Below, in pieces: positions 39,855 to 48,188 of a stretch of 64,000 nucleotides of DNA (position 1 is its first letter; the number at the start of each line of letters is the position of its first letter). The stretch is from positions 124,001 through 188,000 of the forward strand of contig NZ_BDQY01000003.1 of the NCBI RefSeq assembly GCF_002724055.1. Direction: 5' to 3'. Made by a program: the position numbers and the translations under genes. The DNA is from Tepidibacter mesophilus. Its GTDB lineage: Bacteria > Bacillota > Clostridia > Peptostreptococcales > Peptostreptococcaceae. The notes under the pieces were generated by a model. It worked only from the letters and a program-made list of their open reading frames with translations, searched no databases and was not told the DNA's origin.

Positions 39855-39883
39855 AAAAGTCTTCTATATAGAAGGCTTTTTTT
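39855..39883 (+). terminator. Intrinsic terminator
   Basis: AAAAGTCTTC pairs with GAAGGCTTTT, followed by T's. The next 220 bases before the methyltransferase gene show nothing else clear. Confidence 0.75.
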
Positions 39884-40106
39884 ATATCTAGTTTTTTTAG
39901 ATTCTGTGGGTTACGAAAACGCTCTATAAAAATACCGCAAATTCAACGATATTTTGGTTATATAGAAAAAGACAAAAAATATTAGCTAATAAAGTCTATT
40001 GTATTAACATAGTGAGTTTAGAGCTTTTAGGATATTCTGTGTTGATAGATATATTGTTTTTTGGTAATATTAATAGACGATATTTAAAATAAGAAGGAGA
40101 TAGATT

Positions 40107-41465
40107 ATGTTAAATAAAGGTGAAAAGTACACGGTTGATATAGTTGATATAGGACATACTGGAGTTGGAATAGGTAAATATGAAGGTTTTACGGTATTTG
40201 TTGAAGGTGGAATTATACAAGATAAGATAGAAGTTAAGATAATAAAGAGTAAGAAGAATTATGCAGAAGGTGAAATTGTTAAAGTTATAGAAAAGTCTCC
40301 TTTTAGAGTCAATAGAGAGTGTTCTGATGAGTTAATAGATTGTGGTGGATGTCAAGTTATGCATCTTGATTATCAAAAACAACTTGATATAAAAACTAAT
40401 TCAGTTAAAGAAACTATTAAGAGAATAGGTAAGATAGAAGATGTTAAGGTTCATGATACTATAGGAATGGATAAGCCTTTTAGATACAGAAATAAAGCTC
40501 AATTTCCAATAGGAAAAAGAGGAAGTGAAACTGTATTAGGTTTTTATAAAAAGAAAAGCCACGATATAATACCTATGGATAAGTGTATAATACAGCATGA
40601 TATGAACGATAAGATAGCTGAGGTAGTTAAGAACTATATAGATAAAAATAATGTTAGTGTATACGATGAAAGAAAACATGAGGGAATTTTAAGACACTTA
40701 GTTACTAAGGTTGGATTTAAGACTAAAGAGGTTATGGTTGTTCTTGTAGCCAATGCTAAAAAAATTCCTAATGTAGATGAACTTATAAATGATTTAAAAG
40801 AGAATGTTGAAGGATTTAAGACATTGGTTTTAAATGTTAATACTAAGAAAGGTAATGTGGTACTTGGAAAACAAAACAAGGTTTTATATGGGGATGGAAT
40901 TATACAAGATTATATAGAAGACCTTAAGTTTAATATATCACCTTTATCATTTTTTCAAGTAAATCCTGTTCAAACTGAGGTTTTATATAATAAGGCTTTA
41001 GAGTATGCAAATCTTTCAGGAGATGAGAATGTACTTGATATATATTGTGGAATAGGAACTATATCTTTATTCTTAGCTAAAAAGGCTAAGATGGTATATG
41101 GAATAGAGATTATTGACGAAGCTATAGAGGATGCTAGAATAAATGCTCAGATAAACAATATAGATAACGTTGAGTTTTATTCAGGAGAGGCTGAAGCAGT
41201 AGCTCCATCGCTTTATGAAGAAGGAAAACTTGCAGATGTAGTTGTAGTTGACCCACCTCGTAAAGGTTGTGATGAGAGAGTGTTAGATACTATAGTTAGC
41301 ATGAATCCGAGTAAGGTTGTGTATGTTTCTTGTAATCCATCAACTCTTGCAAGGGATTTAGCTTATTTAGATGAGAGAGGTTATAAGTGTGAAGAAATAC
41401 AGCCAGTGGATATGTTTCCTCATACTATGCATGTGGAGTGTGTAGCTAGAATAGTTAGAAAATAA
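40107..41465 (+). CDS. rlmD: 23S rRNA (uracil-5-)-methyltransferase, RlmD/RlmCD type
   Basis: 452 residues. A TRAM RNA-binding domain lies at the start (about 1-60), then the [4Fe-4S] cysteines CSDELIDCGGCQ. The SAM site is VLDIYCGIGTISLFLA near residue 310, followed by VVDPPRKGCDERV and the catalytic nucleophile in VYVSCNPSTLARDL. It adds a methyl group to C5 of specific 23S rRNA uridines. AAGAAGGAG precedes the ATG. A phage-type integrase gene begins converging right after its stop, so the end of this gene marks the left border of an inserted element. Confidence 0.9.
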   Translation: MLNKGEKYTVDIVDIGHTGVGIGKYEGFTVFVEGGIIQDKIEVKIIKSKKNYAEGEIVKVIEKSPFRVNRECSDELIDCGGCQVMHLDYQKQLDIKTNSVKETIKRIGKIEDVKVHDTIGMDKPFRYRNKAQFPIGKRGSETVLGFYKKKSHDIIPMDKCIIQHDMNDKIAEVVKNYIDKNNVSVYDERKHEGILRHLVTKVGFKTKEVMVVLVANAKKIPNVDELINDLKENVEGFKTLVLNVNTKKGNVVLGKQNKVLYGDGIIQDYIEDLKFNISPLSFFQVNPVQTEVLYNKALEYANLSGDENVLDIYCGIGTISLFLAKKAKMVYGIEIIDEAIEDARINAQINNIDNVEFYSGEAEAVAPSLYEEGKLADVVVVDPPRKGCDERVLDTIVSMNPSKVVYVSCNPSTLARDLAYLDERGYKCEEIQPVDMFPHTMHVECVARIVRK

Positions 41466-41502
41466 CAGGGTTTCAGGCAATTTAATATCATACAAATAGC
41501 TA

Positions 41503-41562
41503 TTTGCCAACCATTTGCCAACGTAAATTTTCGTAAGAATTTTTATGTTGGCAATTTTTCTT
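41503..41562 (+). terminator. Terminator of rlmD with integrase-type repeats
   Basis: TTTGCCAAC occurs twice (41503-41511 and 41514-41522), and GTTGGCAA occurs once inverted (41547-41554), followed by TTTTTCTTTT. The hairpin can end rlmD transcription, and the repeated 9-mers next to the integrase gene may be its arm-binding or att sites. Confidence 0.55.
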
Positions 41563-42667
41563 TTAGTGCATTATCGAAGATATCTATTGCATTTTTTTGC
41601 ATGTTCATAGAAACATGTGAGTATGTGTCCAGTGTAGTTGATACTTTTTCGTGTCCAAGTCGTTCTTGAACAACTTTTGGATGTATTCCTTGTTCTAGTA
41701 GCATAGTTGCATGAGTATGTCTTAAATAGTGAAATTTAAATCTTATTCCTAATTTATGATTTATAACTCTGCTTAAATATTTCATTGTATTAGTTGTAAC
41801 CATTTCACCATTTTCTTTTGTACATATCATATCCGAATCGATATAGTGTGGACCGTACTTCAACTTATTTTCTTTTTGTTTAAGTTGATGATCTTTTAAA
41901 AGTTTATATAAAGTGTTTCCCATTATAATATTTCTTGTACTTGATTTTGTTTTAGGAGTTCCAAATGTAAACTCACCATTTACATTAATTAATATTTGAG
42001 TTACTGATATAGTTTTGTTTTTAAAGTTTACATTATTCCATTTAAGACCACAAACTTCTGATATTCTCATTCCTGTATTAAGTCCTATCATAATAGGTAC
42101 ATAGTAAATTGTATCTTTGAATTTAATGAGTATTTCACTTATTTCATCAGTAGTTAAGACTACCACATCTTTTTTATTATCTTTTTTAGGGATAGTAACC
42201 ATTTTTAATGGATTATGATTAATAAAGCCCCACTTTACAGCCATATTCAAAGCTCCACTCAAAACTCCATAGAATCCGTTGATAGTATTTTTAGCAAGAC
42301 CTTTATTGTGAGCATCGGTAAAAAATTTTTGAATAGTTGCGGAATTGAGTTTTTGGAGATAAAAGTGTCCGAGTGCAGGATCTATATGATTTTTTATATC
42401 GCTAGAGTATCTTTCATAACTTCTATTTTTTAGATTTACCTTAACATAATTTTCAATATAATATTGTAGGTATTCTGAAACTGTTAATTTGTTTTCTTGA
42501 AATAAAATACCTTTCTCAAGTTCGGTTATAGTTTTTCTCATAGCTGATAAAGCTTCTTTTTTGGTATCAAATCCAGTTTTTTCTTTCTGTTTTCTTTTTC
42601 CATTAATACGGCCGATATCTATAATATAGGACCATTTAGAACCTCTTTTTCTGACATGTCCTTGCAT
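41543..42667 (-). CDS. int: Phage-type tyrosine integrase
   Basis: 374 residues. It has an N-terminal arm-binding domain (MQGHVRKRGSKWSYIIDIGR), a SAM-like core-binding domain (SEYLQYYIENYVKVNL near 65), and a catalytic domain with the residues of the family: Arg in NTGMRISEVCGLKW, HYLRHTHATMLLEQG (His-x-x-Arg), His in LGHEKVSTTLDTY, and the nucleophile Tyr in that last motif. It integrates and excises the element whose left edge lies beside rlmD. GGAGG precedes the start. The 159-base gap to the next gene shows only a short GAGCAG/CTGCTC hairpin. Confidence 0.94.
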   Translation of the reverse strand: MQGHVRKRGSKWSYIIDIGRINGKRKQKEKTGFDTKKEALSAMRKTITELEKGILFQENKLTVSEYLQYYIENYVKVNLKNRSYERYSSDIKNHIDPALGHFYLQKLNSATIQKFFTDAHNKGLAKNTINGFYGVLSGALNMAVKWGFINHNPLKMVTIPKKDNKKDVVVLTTDEISEILIKFKDTIYYVPIMIGLNTGMRISEVCGLKWNNVNFKNKTISVTQILINVNGEFTFGTPKTKSSTRNIIMGNTLYKLLKDHQLKQKENKLKYGPHYIDSDMICTKENGEMVTTNTMKYLSRVINHKLGIRFKFHYLRHTHATMLLEQGIHPKVVQERLGHEKVSTTLDTYSHVSMNMQKNAIDIFDNALKEKLPT

Positions 42668-42826
42668 AATTATTCCTCCTTTGGAAACGTATGTTCTGCA
42701 ATGAAGTCTAATAAAAGAGCAGTATCCCTGCTCATATAAAGTGAAACTTATATTCCAACTGAATCTTTAGTTGCGTGAGAGCTCTTTAAGTTAGCTAATC
42801 CAGAACTTTTAGCTTTCGGATAAAAA

Positions 42827-43339
42827 TTAGTATTGCATATCTTCATAAATAAAAATTCTAGGATAGCAAGTTAATATCAAGCTATGAGTTTTATCTATCT
42901 TAATAGATTCATGTTGTCTAGAAAGAAATTTAAGCCTCATATTTACTATTGCCTCAGGTAGTTCTAATTTTTCGCATAAATCACTTATAGATGATATTCC
43001 TGATTTTAAAACTTTTGTAAAATCTTTTAATGGAATTAAAAAGTCAGTTCCCCATCTAACTGCTTTTTCTTCAATCTTATTTAAAAGAAGCCTGTCCTGA
43101 TAGTAGCAGCAGTGTTCTGTGAAATCACCTGTGGTAGTAAAGTGATGGCCAAGTTCTTCTGCTAATACTTCTATCAACTTATCTTCATTGTTTTCTATAG
43201 ATTTATCTATAGCGATTACAGTCTCCATTTTAGGATTGCACATATAAAGACCAAGAAGTGTTGAAGGTAAATCATAATAACCTATAGAGATTCCTTCTTT
43301 ATTCGCTAGTTCAAATAATCTTAGAAGATGTTTATTCAT
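42827..43339 (-). CDS. ImmA/IrrE-family metallopeptidase
   Basis: 170 residues. The zinc site is LAEELGHHFT near residue 62, the variant EExxHH-like form seen in phage ImmA proteins, and a C-terminal RWGTDFLIP block follows. ImmA proteases cut the phage or element repressor on induction. It is transcribed with the repressor gene that precedes it on the same strand, which supports that partnership. The ribosome site is a run of G's. Confidence 0.82.
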   Translation of the reverse strand: MNKHLLRLFELANKEGISIGYYDLPSTLLGLYMCNPKMETVIAIDKSIENNEDKLIEVLAEELGHHFTTTGDFTEHCCYYQDRLLLNKIEEKAVRWGTDFLIPLKDFTKVLKSGISSISDLCEKLELPEAIVNMRLKFLSRQHESIKIDKTHSLILTCYPRIFIYEDMQY

Positions 43340-43376
43340 TTGTTATCCCCCCATGGCTTTTAAACGAATATAGTTA

Positions 43377-43715
43377 TTATTTTTTATATTTGTGTCTTAG
43401 AAACTCTTTGAATCTCTCTAATTCTTCCATAGCTTCTGGTGGAAGGTCATCATACCCATCTGTTCTATGAGCTGCTATAGTTGTTTCTTGAAAATTTCTT
43501 AGATTAGTTCTACCTAAGATATAGTCAATAGAAACATTAAAATAATCTGCATACATAGCAAGAACAGTATTATCAGGAACTCTTTTATTTGATTCATATT
43601 GAGAAATAGCTGCACTTGAAATATTAAATTCTCTATCTGTAAATATTTGAGCTAATTCTACTTGCTTCAAATTAGATTCCTCTCTTAAGTTTTTCAATCG
43701 CTCTCCTAATGTCAT
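43377..43715 (-). CDS. XRE-family repressor (CI-like)
   Basis: 112 residues. An N-terminal Cro/CI helix-turn-helix (LGERLKNLREESNLKQVELA, then SSAAISQYESNKRVP) is followed by a short linker and a helical tail (PPEAMEELERFKEFL). It is the natural repressor of the divergent promoters upstream, where five similar palindromes lie. Start ATG 43715 is chosen with AGGGTG 9 bases ahead; an in-frame GTG at 43727 would overlap that site. Confidence 0.87.
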   Translation of the reverse strand: MTLGERLKNLREESNLKQVELAQIFTDREFNISSAAISQYESNKRVPDNTVLAMYADYFNVSIDYILGRTNLRNFQETTIAAHRTDGYDDLPPEAMEELERFKEFLRHKYKK

Positions 43716-43760
43716 TACAAAACACACCCTTTATTATTAGTATAACAAATTGTTAAGTAT

Positions 43761-43789
43761 ATTATAACATTTGGTTAAAAAAAAGTCAA
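43761..43789 (-). promoter_or_regulatory. Promoter of the repressor/ImmA/int side
   Basis: On the minus strand TTGACT (complement of 43784-43789), a 17-base spacer and TATAAT (complement of 43761-43766). The operator at 43765 covers the -10. Confidence 0.75.
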
Positions 43790-43819
43790 ACAAATCATAA
43801 CGATATGTTTAAAAAAATA

Positions 43820-43848
43820 TTGACTTTAACATGGTGTTAGTTTAAAAT
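43820..43848 (+). promoter_or_regulatory. Promoter of the early rightward operon
   Basis: TTGACT at 43820, 17 bases, TAAAAT at 43843. The operator at 43827-43839 lies between the two boxes, so the repressor would block RNA polymerase. Confidence 0.75.
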
Positions 43849-43887
43849 AAAATCAAAGATTAACGTCATGTGAAAGTGGGGGATGAA

Positions 43888-44106
43888 ATGAAAAAATTTA
43901 CCTTGAAAGAATTAAGAAAAAAGTTTAATAAAAAACAAGCAGACTTATCTGATGTAATAGCTAAAACAACAGCTATGTATAGTATGGTTGAAAATGGGAA
44001 GAGAAGACTTTCTCTAGAAGATGCTCTTAAAATAGCAGATTTCTATGGGATAAGGGTTGAGGAGATAAAATTTTTTGATAATAATTTTAACGAATTGTTA
44101 AAATAA
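43888..44106 (+). CDS. Cro-like XRE helix-turn-helix protein
   Basis: 72 residues, almost all of it one helix-turn-helix domain (FTLKELRKKFNKKQADLSDV, TAMYSMVENGKRRLSLEDALK). It is the first gene of the rightward operon facing the repressor, the position of a Cro or early regulator. The ATG at 43888 lies behind GTGGGGGA; an upstream in-frame GTG is inside the operator region. Confidence 0.8.
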   Translation: MKKFTLKELRKKFNKKQADLSDVIAKTTAMYSMVENGKRRLSLEDALKIADFYGIRVEEIKFFDNNFNELLK

Positions 44107-44130
44107 AACGTAAATGATGGGGGAGATATT

Positions 44131-44394
44131 GTGAACACTGCATTAAATGAATTAGATATAGAAGTTAATGAACCATTAAAACTTTTAAAAGTAAGAGAAG
44201 TTGCTAAAATTTTAAGAGTTAATCCAAACAAAGTTTATGAACTTATAAAAACAGGCCATATTACAGCATTAAAATTGGGGGATTTAAAAATCACAAGATT
44301 TGAGCTTTTAAGATTTATAAAAGAAGCAAATGGAAAAGATTTTTCGGATCTTGATAATATTAAAGACTTTAATCCTGATGAAAGTTTAAGCTAA
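44131..44394 (+). CDS. Excisionase-like helix-turn-helix protein
   Basis: 87 residues. The core LLKVREVAKILRVNPNKVYE and LIKTGHITALKLGDLKITRFEL has the MerR/Xis-like fold used by excisionases and AlpA-type activators. It lies in the early operon of an element with a tyrosine integrase, so an Xis role is likely, though a regulator role cannot be excluded. The start is GTG 44131 behind GGGGGAG. Confidence 0.72.
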   Translation: MNTALNELDIEVNEPLKLLKVREVAKILRVNPNKVYELIKTGHITALKLGDLKITRFELLRFIKEANGKDFSDLDNIKDFNPDESLS

Positions 44395-44431
44395 AAATTT
44401 AATAAAATTTATACACTTAGTAGGTGAAAAG

Positions 44432-45217
44432 ATGAACTACTTAAAAGAAATTAATGCTTTTTATGATTGGCTCGAAACAAATGAACTATCAGCATCAGCA
44501 GTTAATTTATGGTTTGCACTTATGCACATAAATAACAAGGCTGGATGGGTAGAAACATTTACGGTGGCTGAATCTACACTTAGCATTAAAACAAGACTTT
44601 CAGGAAGAACAATAAGAAATGCTAGAAATGAACTAAAGCAAAAAGAAAGAATAGACTTTAAAAGTAGAAAAGGTGGAAAGGCTCCTGTTTATAAGATTAT
44701 ATCTTTTGACATAGCCATGGTAAAATCTACGGAAAATAATTCCTTGGATTCTACCGAGGAAAAATCTTGTACGGAAATAAATTCCGTAGGTTGTGCCGAA
44801 GAACTTTCCGAGGGTATTTCCGAGGATACTTCCACATTATATAAACTAAACGAAACTAAACTAAAAAAAGAGATATATGATCCTATCAAGGAAATTAAAT
44901 ATATATTTGAAAATAGTGGAATGGGAACTGTAAATGCTAGTATTGCTCAAATACTTATAAACATAAGTGAAAGTTATCCACTAGATTTAGTTGATGAAGC
45001 CTTTAAAAGAGCAAGAAAAAACAAAGCAAATAGGATTCAATATGTTGAAAAAATTCTTATTAATTGGGATGAAAAGGGGATTAAATCAATAAATCAGCTT
45101 AACCTGTATGAGAAAAACAAAAGAAATGAGGTGGATAAAAATGGAGATTATGGGGACAAGTGCGAAGAAAATAATCAATATAGAGGAGTTAAAAAACTTA
45201 GACTTGGGGGAAGATGA
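44432..45217 (+). CDS. DnaD-like replication initiator of the element
   Basis: 261 residues. The N-terminal part is a winged-helix (AVNLWFALMHINNKAGWVET, STLSIKTRLSGRTIRNARNE) as in phage replisome organisers. An acidic Ser/Glu-rich linker (about 105-135) leads to a DnaD/DnaB_2 helical domain ending YVEKILINWDEKGIKS. It would bind the element's origin and recruit the helicase loader encoded next. The 3' end overlaps that gene by 77 bases in another frame. No iteron-type origin was seen inside the gene. Confidence 0.78.
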   Translation: MNYLKEINAFYDWLETNELSASAVNLWFALMHINNKAGWVETFTVAESTLSIKTRLSGRTIRNARNELKQKERIDFKSRKGGKAPVYKIISFDIAMVKSTENNSLDSTEEKSCTEINSVGCAEELSEGISEDTSTLYKLNETKLKKEIYDPIKEIKYIFENSGMGTVNASIAQILINISESYPLDLVDEAFKRARKNKANRIQYVEKILINWDEKGIKSINQLNLYEKNKRNEVDKNGDYGDKCEENNQYRGVKKLRLGGR

Positions 45218-45986
45218 TTATTGCAGCAGCTGCGGTAAAAGAACATCTATGATAGTTCAGTTCTTAGGAGTTAAAAAAAGAGTACCAGTAGCTTGTAAAT
45301 GCGAAATTGAGAAGTATGAAAAACAAAAAGAACTAGATAGAAAAAATAACCAGCAGCAAAGACTTAAAAGGCTTATTGATTATTCTCTTATGGACTCTAA
45401 TTTTAGAAACTATACCTTCGAAAATTTTAAGATAGATAAATACAATAAGCAAATTTATAAAATGGGGATTAACTACTGCAAAAACTTTAAAACAATGGAA
45501 AAAGAAAATGTAGGTATGATTTTAATGGGACCACCAGGAGTAGGAAAAAGCTATTTAAGCTTTTGTATAGCGAATGAATTGCTTGATAAATGTATTCCTG
45601 TAATTGCAATTTCAAGTATAGGAATTATAAATAAAATATTTGAAAGCTATTCAAAACATGGACAAGAAGGTGAAGTACATATAATAAATTCACTCAAAAA
45701 TGCAGATTTACTTGTACTTGATGATCTAGGAGCCGAGTATGGAAAAGAAAAAACTAAGCAGATTATATATTCAGTAATAGATTCTAGAATTAGAAATAAC
45801 AAGCCTATGATTATAACCACTAACTTAGATGAAAACATGTTAAGAAGAAAACTTGCAAGTGAAGATAAAATAGACAGAACATATGACAGATTAACAGGGG
45901 TTTGTCCTATTGTGAAAATAGATGGAGTATCAAGAAGATTGGAAGAAGGGAATAGGAAGTACGATATTTTAGCAAGTTTAATATGA
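45141..45986 (+). CDS. DnaC-like helicase loader ATPase
   Basis: 281 residues. An N-terminal zinc-like cluster (CSSCGKRT, then CKCE) precedes an AAA+ domain: Walker A MGPPGVGKSYLSF near residue 133, Walker B DLLVLDDLGAEY near 190, sensor I TTNLDE and the arginine finger region RTYDRLTG. It loads DnaB helicase during element replication. The ATG at 45141 is chosen because GAGGTGG precedes it; earlier in-frame ATGs lie deeper in the dnaD-like gene. Confidence 0.85.
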   Translation: MEIMGTSAKKIINIEELKNLDLGEDDYCSSCGKRTSMIVQFLGVKKRVPVACKCEIEKYEKQKELDRKNNQQQRLKRLIDYSLMDSNFRNYTFENFKIDKYNKQIYKMGINYCKNFKTMEKENVGMILMGPPGVGKSYLSFCIANELLDKCIPVIAISSIGIINKIFESYSKHGQEGEVHIINSLKNADLLVLDDLGAEYGKEKTKQIIYSVIDSRIRNNKPMIITTNLDENMLRRKLASEDKIDRTYDRLTGVCPIVKIDGVSRRLEEGNRKYDILASLI

Positions 45987-46013
45987 AGCTATATGGTATT
46001 GGGGGGATATAAA

Positions 46014-46736
46014 ATGGATAACTTACAAATAATTAAAAGTGAAAACTTTGGAAGTGTTACATGTGATTTTTTAAGAAATGGAAATGGGGATATTCTTATG
46101 ACATCAGAACAATTAGGTAGGGCTTTAGGTTATTTACAACCTAGAAAATCAATAAATAATATAGTGCTGAGAAATGAATATCTTAAAAAAGAAGAGTTTT
46201 CAGGTGTCATCAATTTAATGTCACCCGGGGGAATACAAGAAACTAGAGTTTTTACCGAAGATGGAATATATGAAATTACATTTCTGGCTAAAACTGATAA
46301 GGCCATGGCTTTTAGAACTTGGGTTAGGAATATACTAAAAAGTTTAAGAAAAGGGGATGCAGAACTTATTAATAAAGAAAAAAATCTAAATGCACTTAGA
46401 ATGATGAATAATCAATTAGGCCTTTTAATAGAGTCACAAGAAGAATTGGTTGTAAAGATTAATGATGTAGATAATAAGGTAGAAACCCAAATAACTCTTA
46501 CTAATACACAAGCTAAAGACATTCAGTTTGCTGTAAACGGTAGGGTTATATATTTACTTAAAGGTAAGGAAAGTGAAGATTATAAGCTGTATAAAAACAA
46601 ATATTTTCAAGCACTGTATAGAGACATAAAGAAAAGATTAGCAGTTCCAAGTTATAGGGATATTCTTAAAAAAGATTATGAACTAGCATTAGGGTTTGTG
46701 AAAAACTGGATTCCAGAACAAAGTATAAGAATGTAG
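46014..46736 (+). CDS. BRO-family phage antirepressor
   Basis: 240 residues. The N-terminal BRO domain shows GDILMTSEQLGRALGY, then FTEDGIYEITFLAKTDKA and AFRTWVRNILKSLRK, the usual Bro-N pattern. The C-terminus is a separate DNA-binding-like domain ending FVKNWIPEQSIRM. Such proteins antagonise repressors or regulate lytic genes. A decayed copy of a similar C-terminus lies at 52.9 kb. The ATG at 46014 follows a run of G's. Confidence 0.82.
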   Translation: MDNLQIIKSENFGSVTCDFLRNGNGDILMTSEQLGRALGYLQPRKSINNIVLRNEYLKKEEFSGVINLMSPGGIQETRVFTEDGIYEITFLAKTDKAMAFRTWVRNILKSLRKGDAELINKEKNLNALRMMNNQLGLLIESQEELVVKINDVDNKVETQITLTNTQAKDIQFAVNGRVIYLLKGKESEDYKLYKNKYFQALYRDIKKRLAVPSYRDILKKDYELALGFVKNWIPEQSIRM

Positions 46737-46747
46737 GGGGTAAGAGA

Positions 46748-46912
46748 ATGAGAATAGAAGAAAGCAAACTTCAATATATACTGTATGACAACCACAACAA
46801 TATTTCAGGAATACTTGCTAAAATAAAGGAAAATGAAAAATTAATAGAGGTTATAAAATTGTGCTCAGAAATAGGTGGAAATATGAGTTTGAAAAATAAA
46901 GATGATAAGTAG
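46748..46912 (+). CDS. Small hypothetical protein at the end of the early operon
   Basis: 54 residues, soluble and helical (GILAKIKENEKLIEVIKLCS). It begins 11 bases after the antirepressor gene with a GGGGGGTAAGAG ribosome site, so it is probably the last gene of that operon. I do not recognise it. Confidence 0.55.
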   Translation: MRIEESKLQYILYDNHNNISGILAKIKENEKLIEVIKLCSEIGGNMSLKNKDDK

Positions 46913-47004
46913 CTGATAATATAACAACTTATTTGTCTAACTAATTTTCTCAACTTCTTTATATATAACTATTCCTTCAAATTCTATATTATAAAACTAC
47001 CAAA

Positions 47005-47068
47005 TAAAAATTCGCTTTATGCTATCGCATAGCTTATGTCGCCAACGAGTCCTACGGGCTCCGTTGCT
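47005..47068 (-). repeat. Palindromic intergenic repeat, copy 4 (inverted)
   Basis: The reverse complement carries AGCAACGGAGCCCGTAGGAC and the TTGGCGACAT core of the repeats at 22 kb. Its second hairpin is TATGC/GCATA in place of CATGC/GCATG, a compensatory change. It marks a break between the phage-like genes and the next block; nothing else was seen in 46913-47157. Confidence 0.82.
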
Positions 47069-47157
47069 TAAAGTAATTGCAAATTTGCTTATTATAGTAA
47101 GTTATTCATAAAGCGAAGATTTTGGATTTTATATTAAATCTGAGAAGGAGGGATAGT

Positions 47158-47379
47158 ATGGCAGTAACAGCGATACCAACTGCATCCGCAATCAAAGTGA
47201 AATATTCTTTAGGACTTGATGAAAAAGGAAATGAAAAGTTCAAAAGAAAATCATTTGGAAATGTGAAAACTGATGCAATAGATCAAGACGTTTTTGATGT
47301 AGCTAAAGCATTAAATGGTCTACAAACATTAAGTGTTGCAAGCATTGACAGAGAGAATGTTACTAACTTATCTGAATAA
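47158..47379 (+). CDS. DUF1659 family protein
   Basis: 73 residues matching the small DUF1659 family of Firmicutes (a start like MAVTAIPTASAIKVKY, then QDVFDVAKALNGLQ). Function unknown. It is followed by DUF2922 and YvrJ genes, a trio that often travels together in clostridia and bacilli. The ATG at 47158 follows AAGGAGGG. Confidence 0.75.
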   Translation: MAVTAIPTASAIKVKYSLGLDEKGNEKFKRKSFGNVKTDAIDQDVFDVAKALNGLQTLSVASIDRENVTNLSE

Positions 47380-47416
47380 TGCTAGAGGTTAAATAAGAAG
47401 AAGGGAGGAATAGGCT

Positions 47417-47653
47417 ATGAAAACAGGTACTATAAACAGATTATATATGATATTCAAAGATGGTGCAGGGGATAAAGTAACTTTAAGAGTTGATGATGCA
47501 GATCCAGATGTTGATGATTCAGCAGTAGAGGCAGCTATGAAAACTATCGTAGACAAAAATATATTCAATCATAATGGAGAAGATATAAAAGAAATACTTG
47601 AGGCTAAACTTGCAGTTGAACAAGTTCAAGAGATTCATCTTACTAATGCATAA
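47417..47653 (+). CDS. DUF2922 family protein
   Basis: 78 residues of the DUF2922 type: MIFKDGAGDKVTLRVDDADP, then VEAAMKTIVDKNIF. Function unknown; it always seems to accompany DUF1659. GGGAGG precedes the ATG. A hairpin (AAAGGGCTAAG with CTTAGCCCTTT) follows the stop. Confidence 0.75.
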   Translation: MKTGTINRLYMIFKDGAGDKVTLRVDDADPDVDDSAVEAAMKTIVDKNIFNHNGEDIKEILEAKLAVEQVQEIHLTNA

Positions 47654-47659
47654 TACATC

Positions 47660-47684
47660 AAAGGGCTAAGTTTCTTAGCCCTTT
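47660..47684 (+). terminator. Hairpin after the DUF2922 gene
   Basis: A perfect 11-base stem with a TTT loop but no T-run, so perhaps a partial terminator or mRNA stabiliser before the YvrJ gene. Confidence 0.5.
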
Positions 47685-47706
47685 GAAATTAAATAAGGAG
47701 GTTGTT

Positions 47707-47850
47707 ATGGAAGAACTTTGCACAAATATTGCAAACTTAGGTTTTCCAATAGCTATGTCGGTATATCTATTGGTTAGAATCGAAGGAAAGCTTGATGTTT
47801 TAACAGGTTCTATAAATGAACTATCTAAAGCAATAATAACTTTAAAATGA
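47707..47850 (+). CDS. YvrJ-family small membrane protein
   Basis: 47 residues. One hydrophobic helix (NLGFPIAMSVYLLVRIEGKL) is followed by a short amphipathic tail, the pattern of the YvrJ family. Function unknown; it may act like a small holin, given the glucosaminidase gene 340 bases downstream. AAGGAGG precedes the ATG. Confidence 0.7.
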   Translation: MEELCTNIANLGFPIAMSVYLLVRIEGKLDVLTGSINELSKAIITLK

Positions 47851-47858
47851 ACACATCA

Positions 47859-47899
47859 TTAGCCTAGTGACTTTGAAAGAGGATCTAGGCTAATTTTAT
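47859..47899 (+). terminator. Terminator after the YvrJ gene
   Basis: TTAGCCTAG pairs with CTAGGCTAA, followed by TTTTATTT. It also overlaps the last codon of the convergent Mor-like gene. Confidence 0.8.
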
Positions 47900-48150
47900 T
47901 TACTAAGAATCTTTCTAACTTGGGTTTCACAAATACCATATTTAAGAGAGAGCTCTTTATAATTTGAGCCATTAAATTCTCTTTTGATATTTGTATCCCT
48001 TACAGGTTTTAAAATAGTTCTAGGCGTTGGAACATACATACTCGTACCACCTAAAAGCCCACAAAGTTTTACGAAAGAATCCACCCCGATAGTTGAAGCT
48101 ATATCCCTATATGAATTTGGAATATCCTTGATACTTAAACCATCCTTCAT
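47896..48150 (-). CDS. Mor-type transcription activator
   Basis: 84 residues, resembling the Mor/C activator family of phage Mu: a Gly-rich LLGGTSMYVPTP strand region and a C-terminal helix-turn-helix (SNYKELSLKYGICETQVRKI). Such proteins switch on late phage genes; free-standing copies are frequent in Clostridia. It lies on the strand opposite to its neighbours and diverges from the glucosaminidase gene 38 bases away, which could be its target. The ribosome site is GGAGGTG. Confidence 0.75.
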   Translation of the reverse strand: MKDGLSIKDIPNSYRDIASTIGVDSFVKLCGLLGGTSMYVPTPRTILKPVRDTNIKREFNGSNYKELSLKYGICETQVRKILSK

Positions 48151-48188
48151 CCTAACACCTCCAAAATAAAAATCGAAAGGAGAACATT

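Larger units (their letters stand above)
43743..43873. promoter_or_regulatory. Operator array of the element's genetic switch
   Basis: Five 13-base sites fit TAAC-N5-GTTA: TAACAAATTGTTA (43743), TAACATTTGGTTA (43765), TAACGATATGTTT (43798), TAACATGGTGTTA (43827) and a weaker one at 43861. They lie between the divergent repressor and Cro-like genes and overlap both promoters. Confidence 0.7.
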
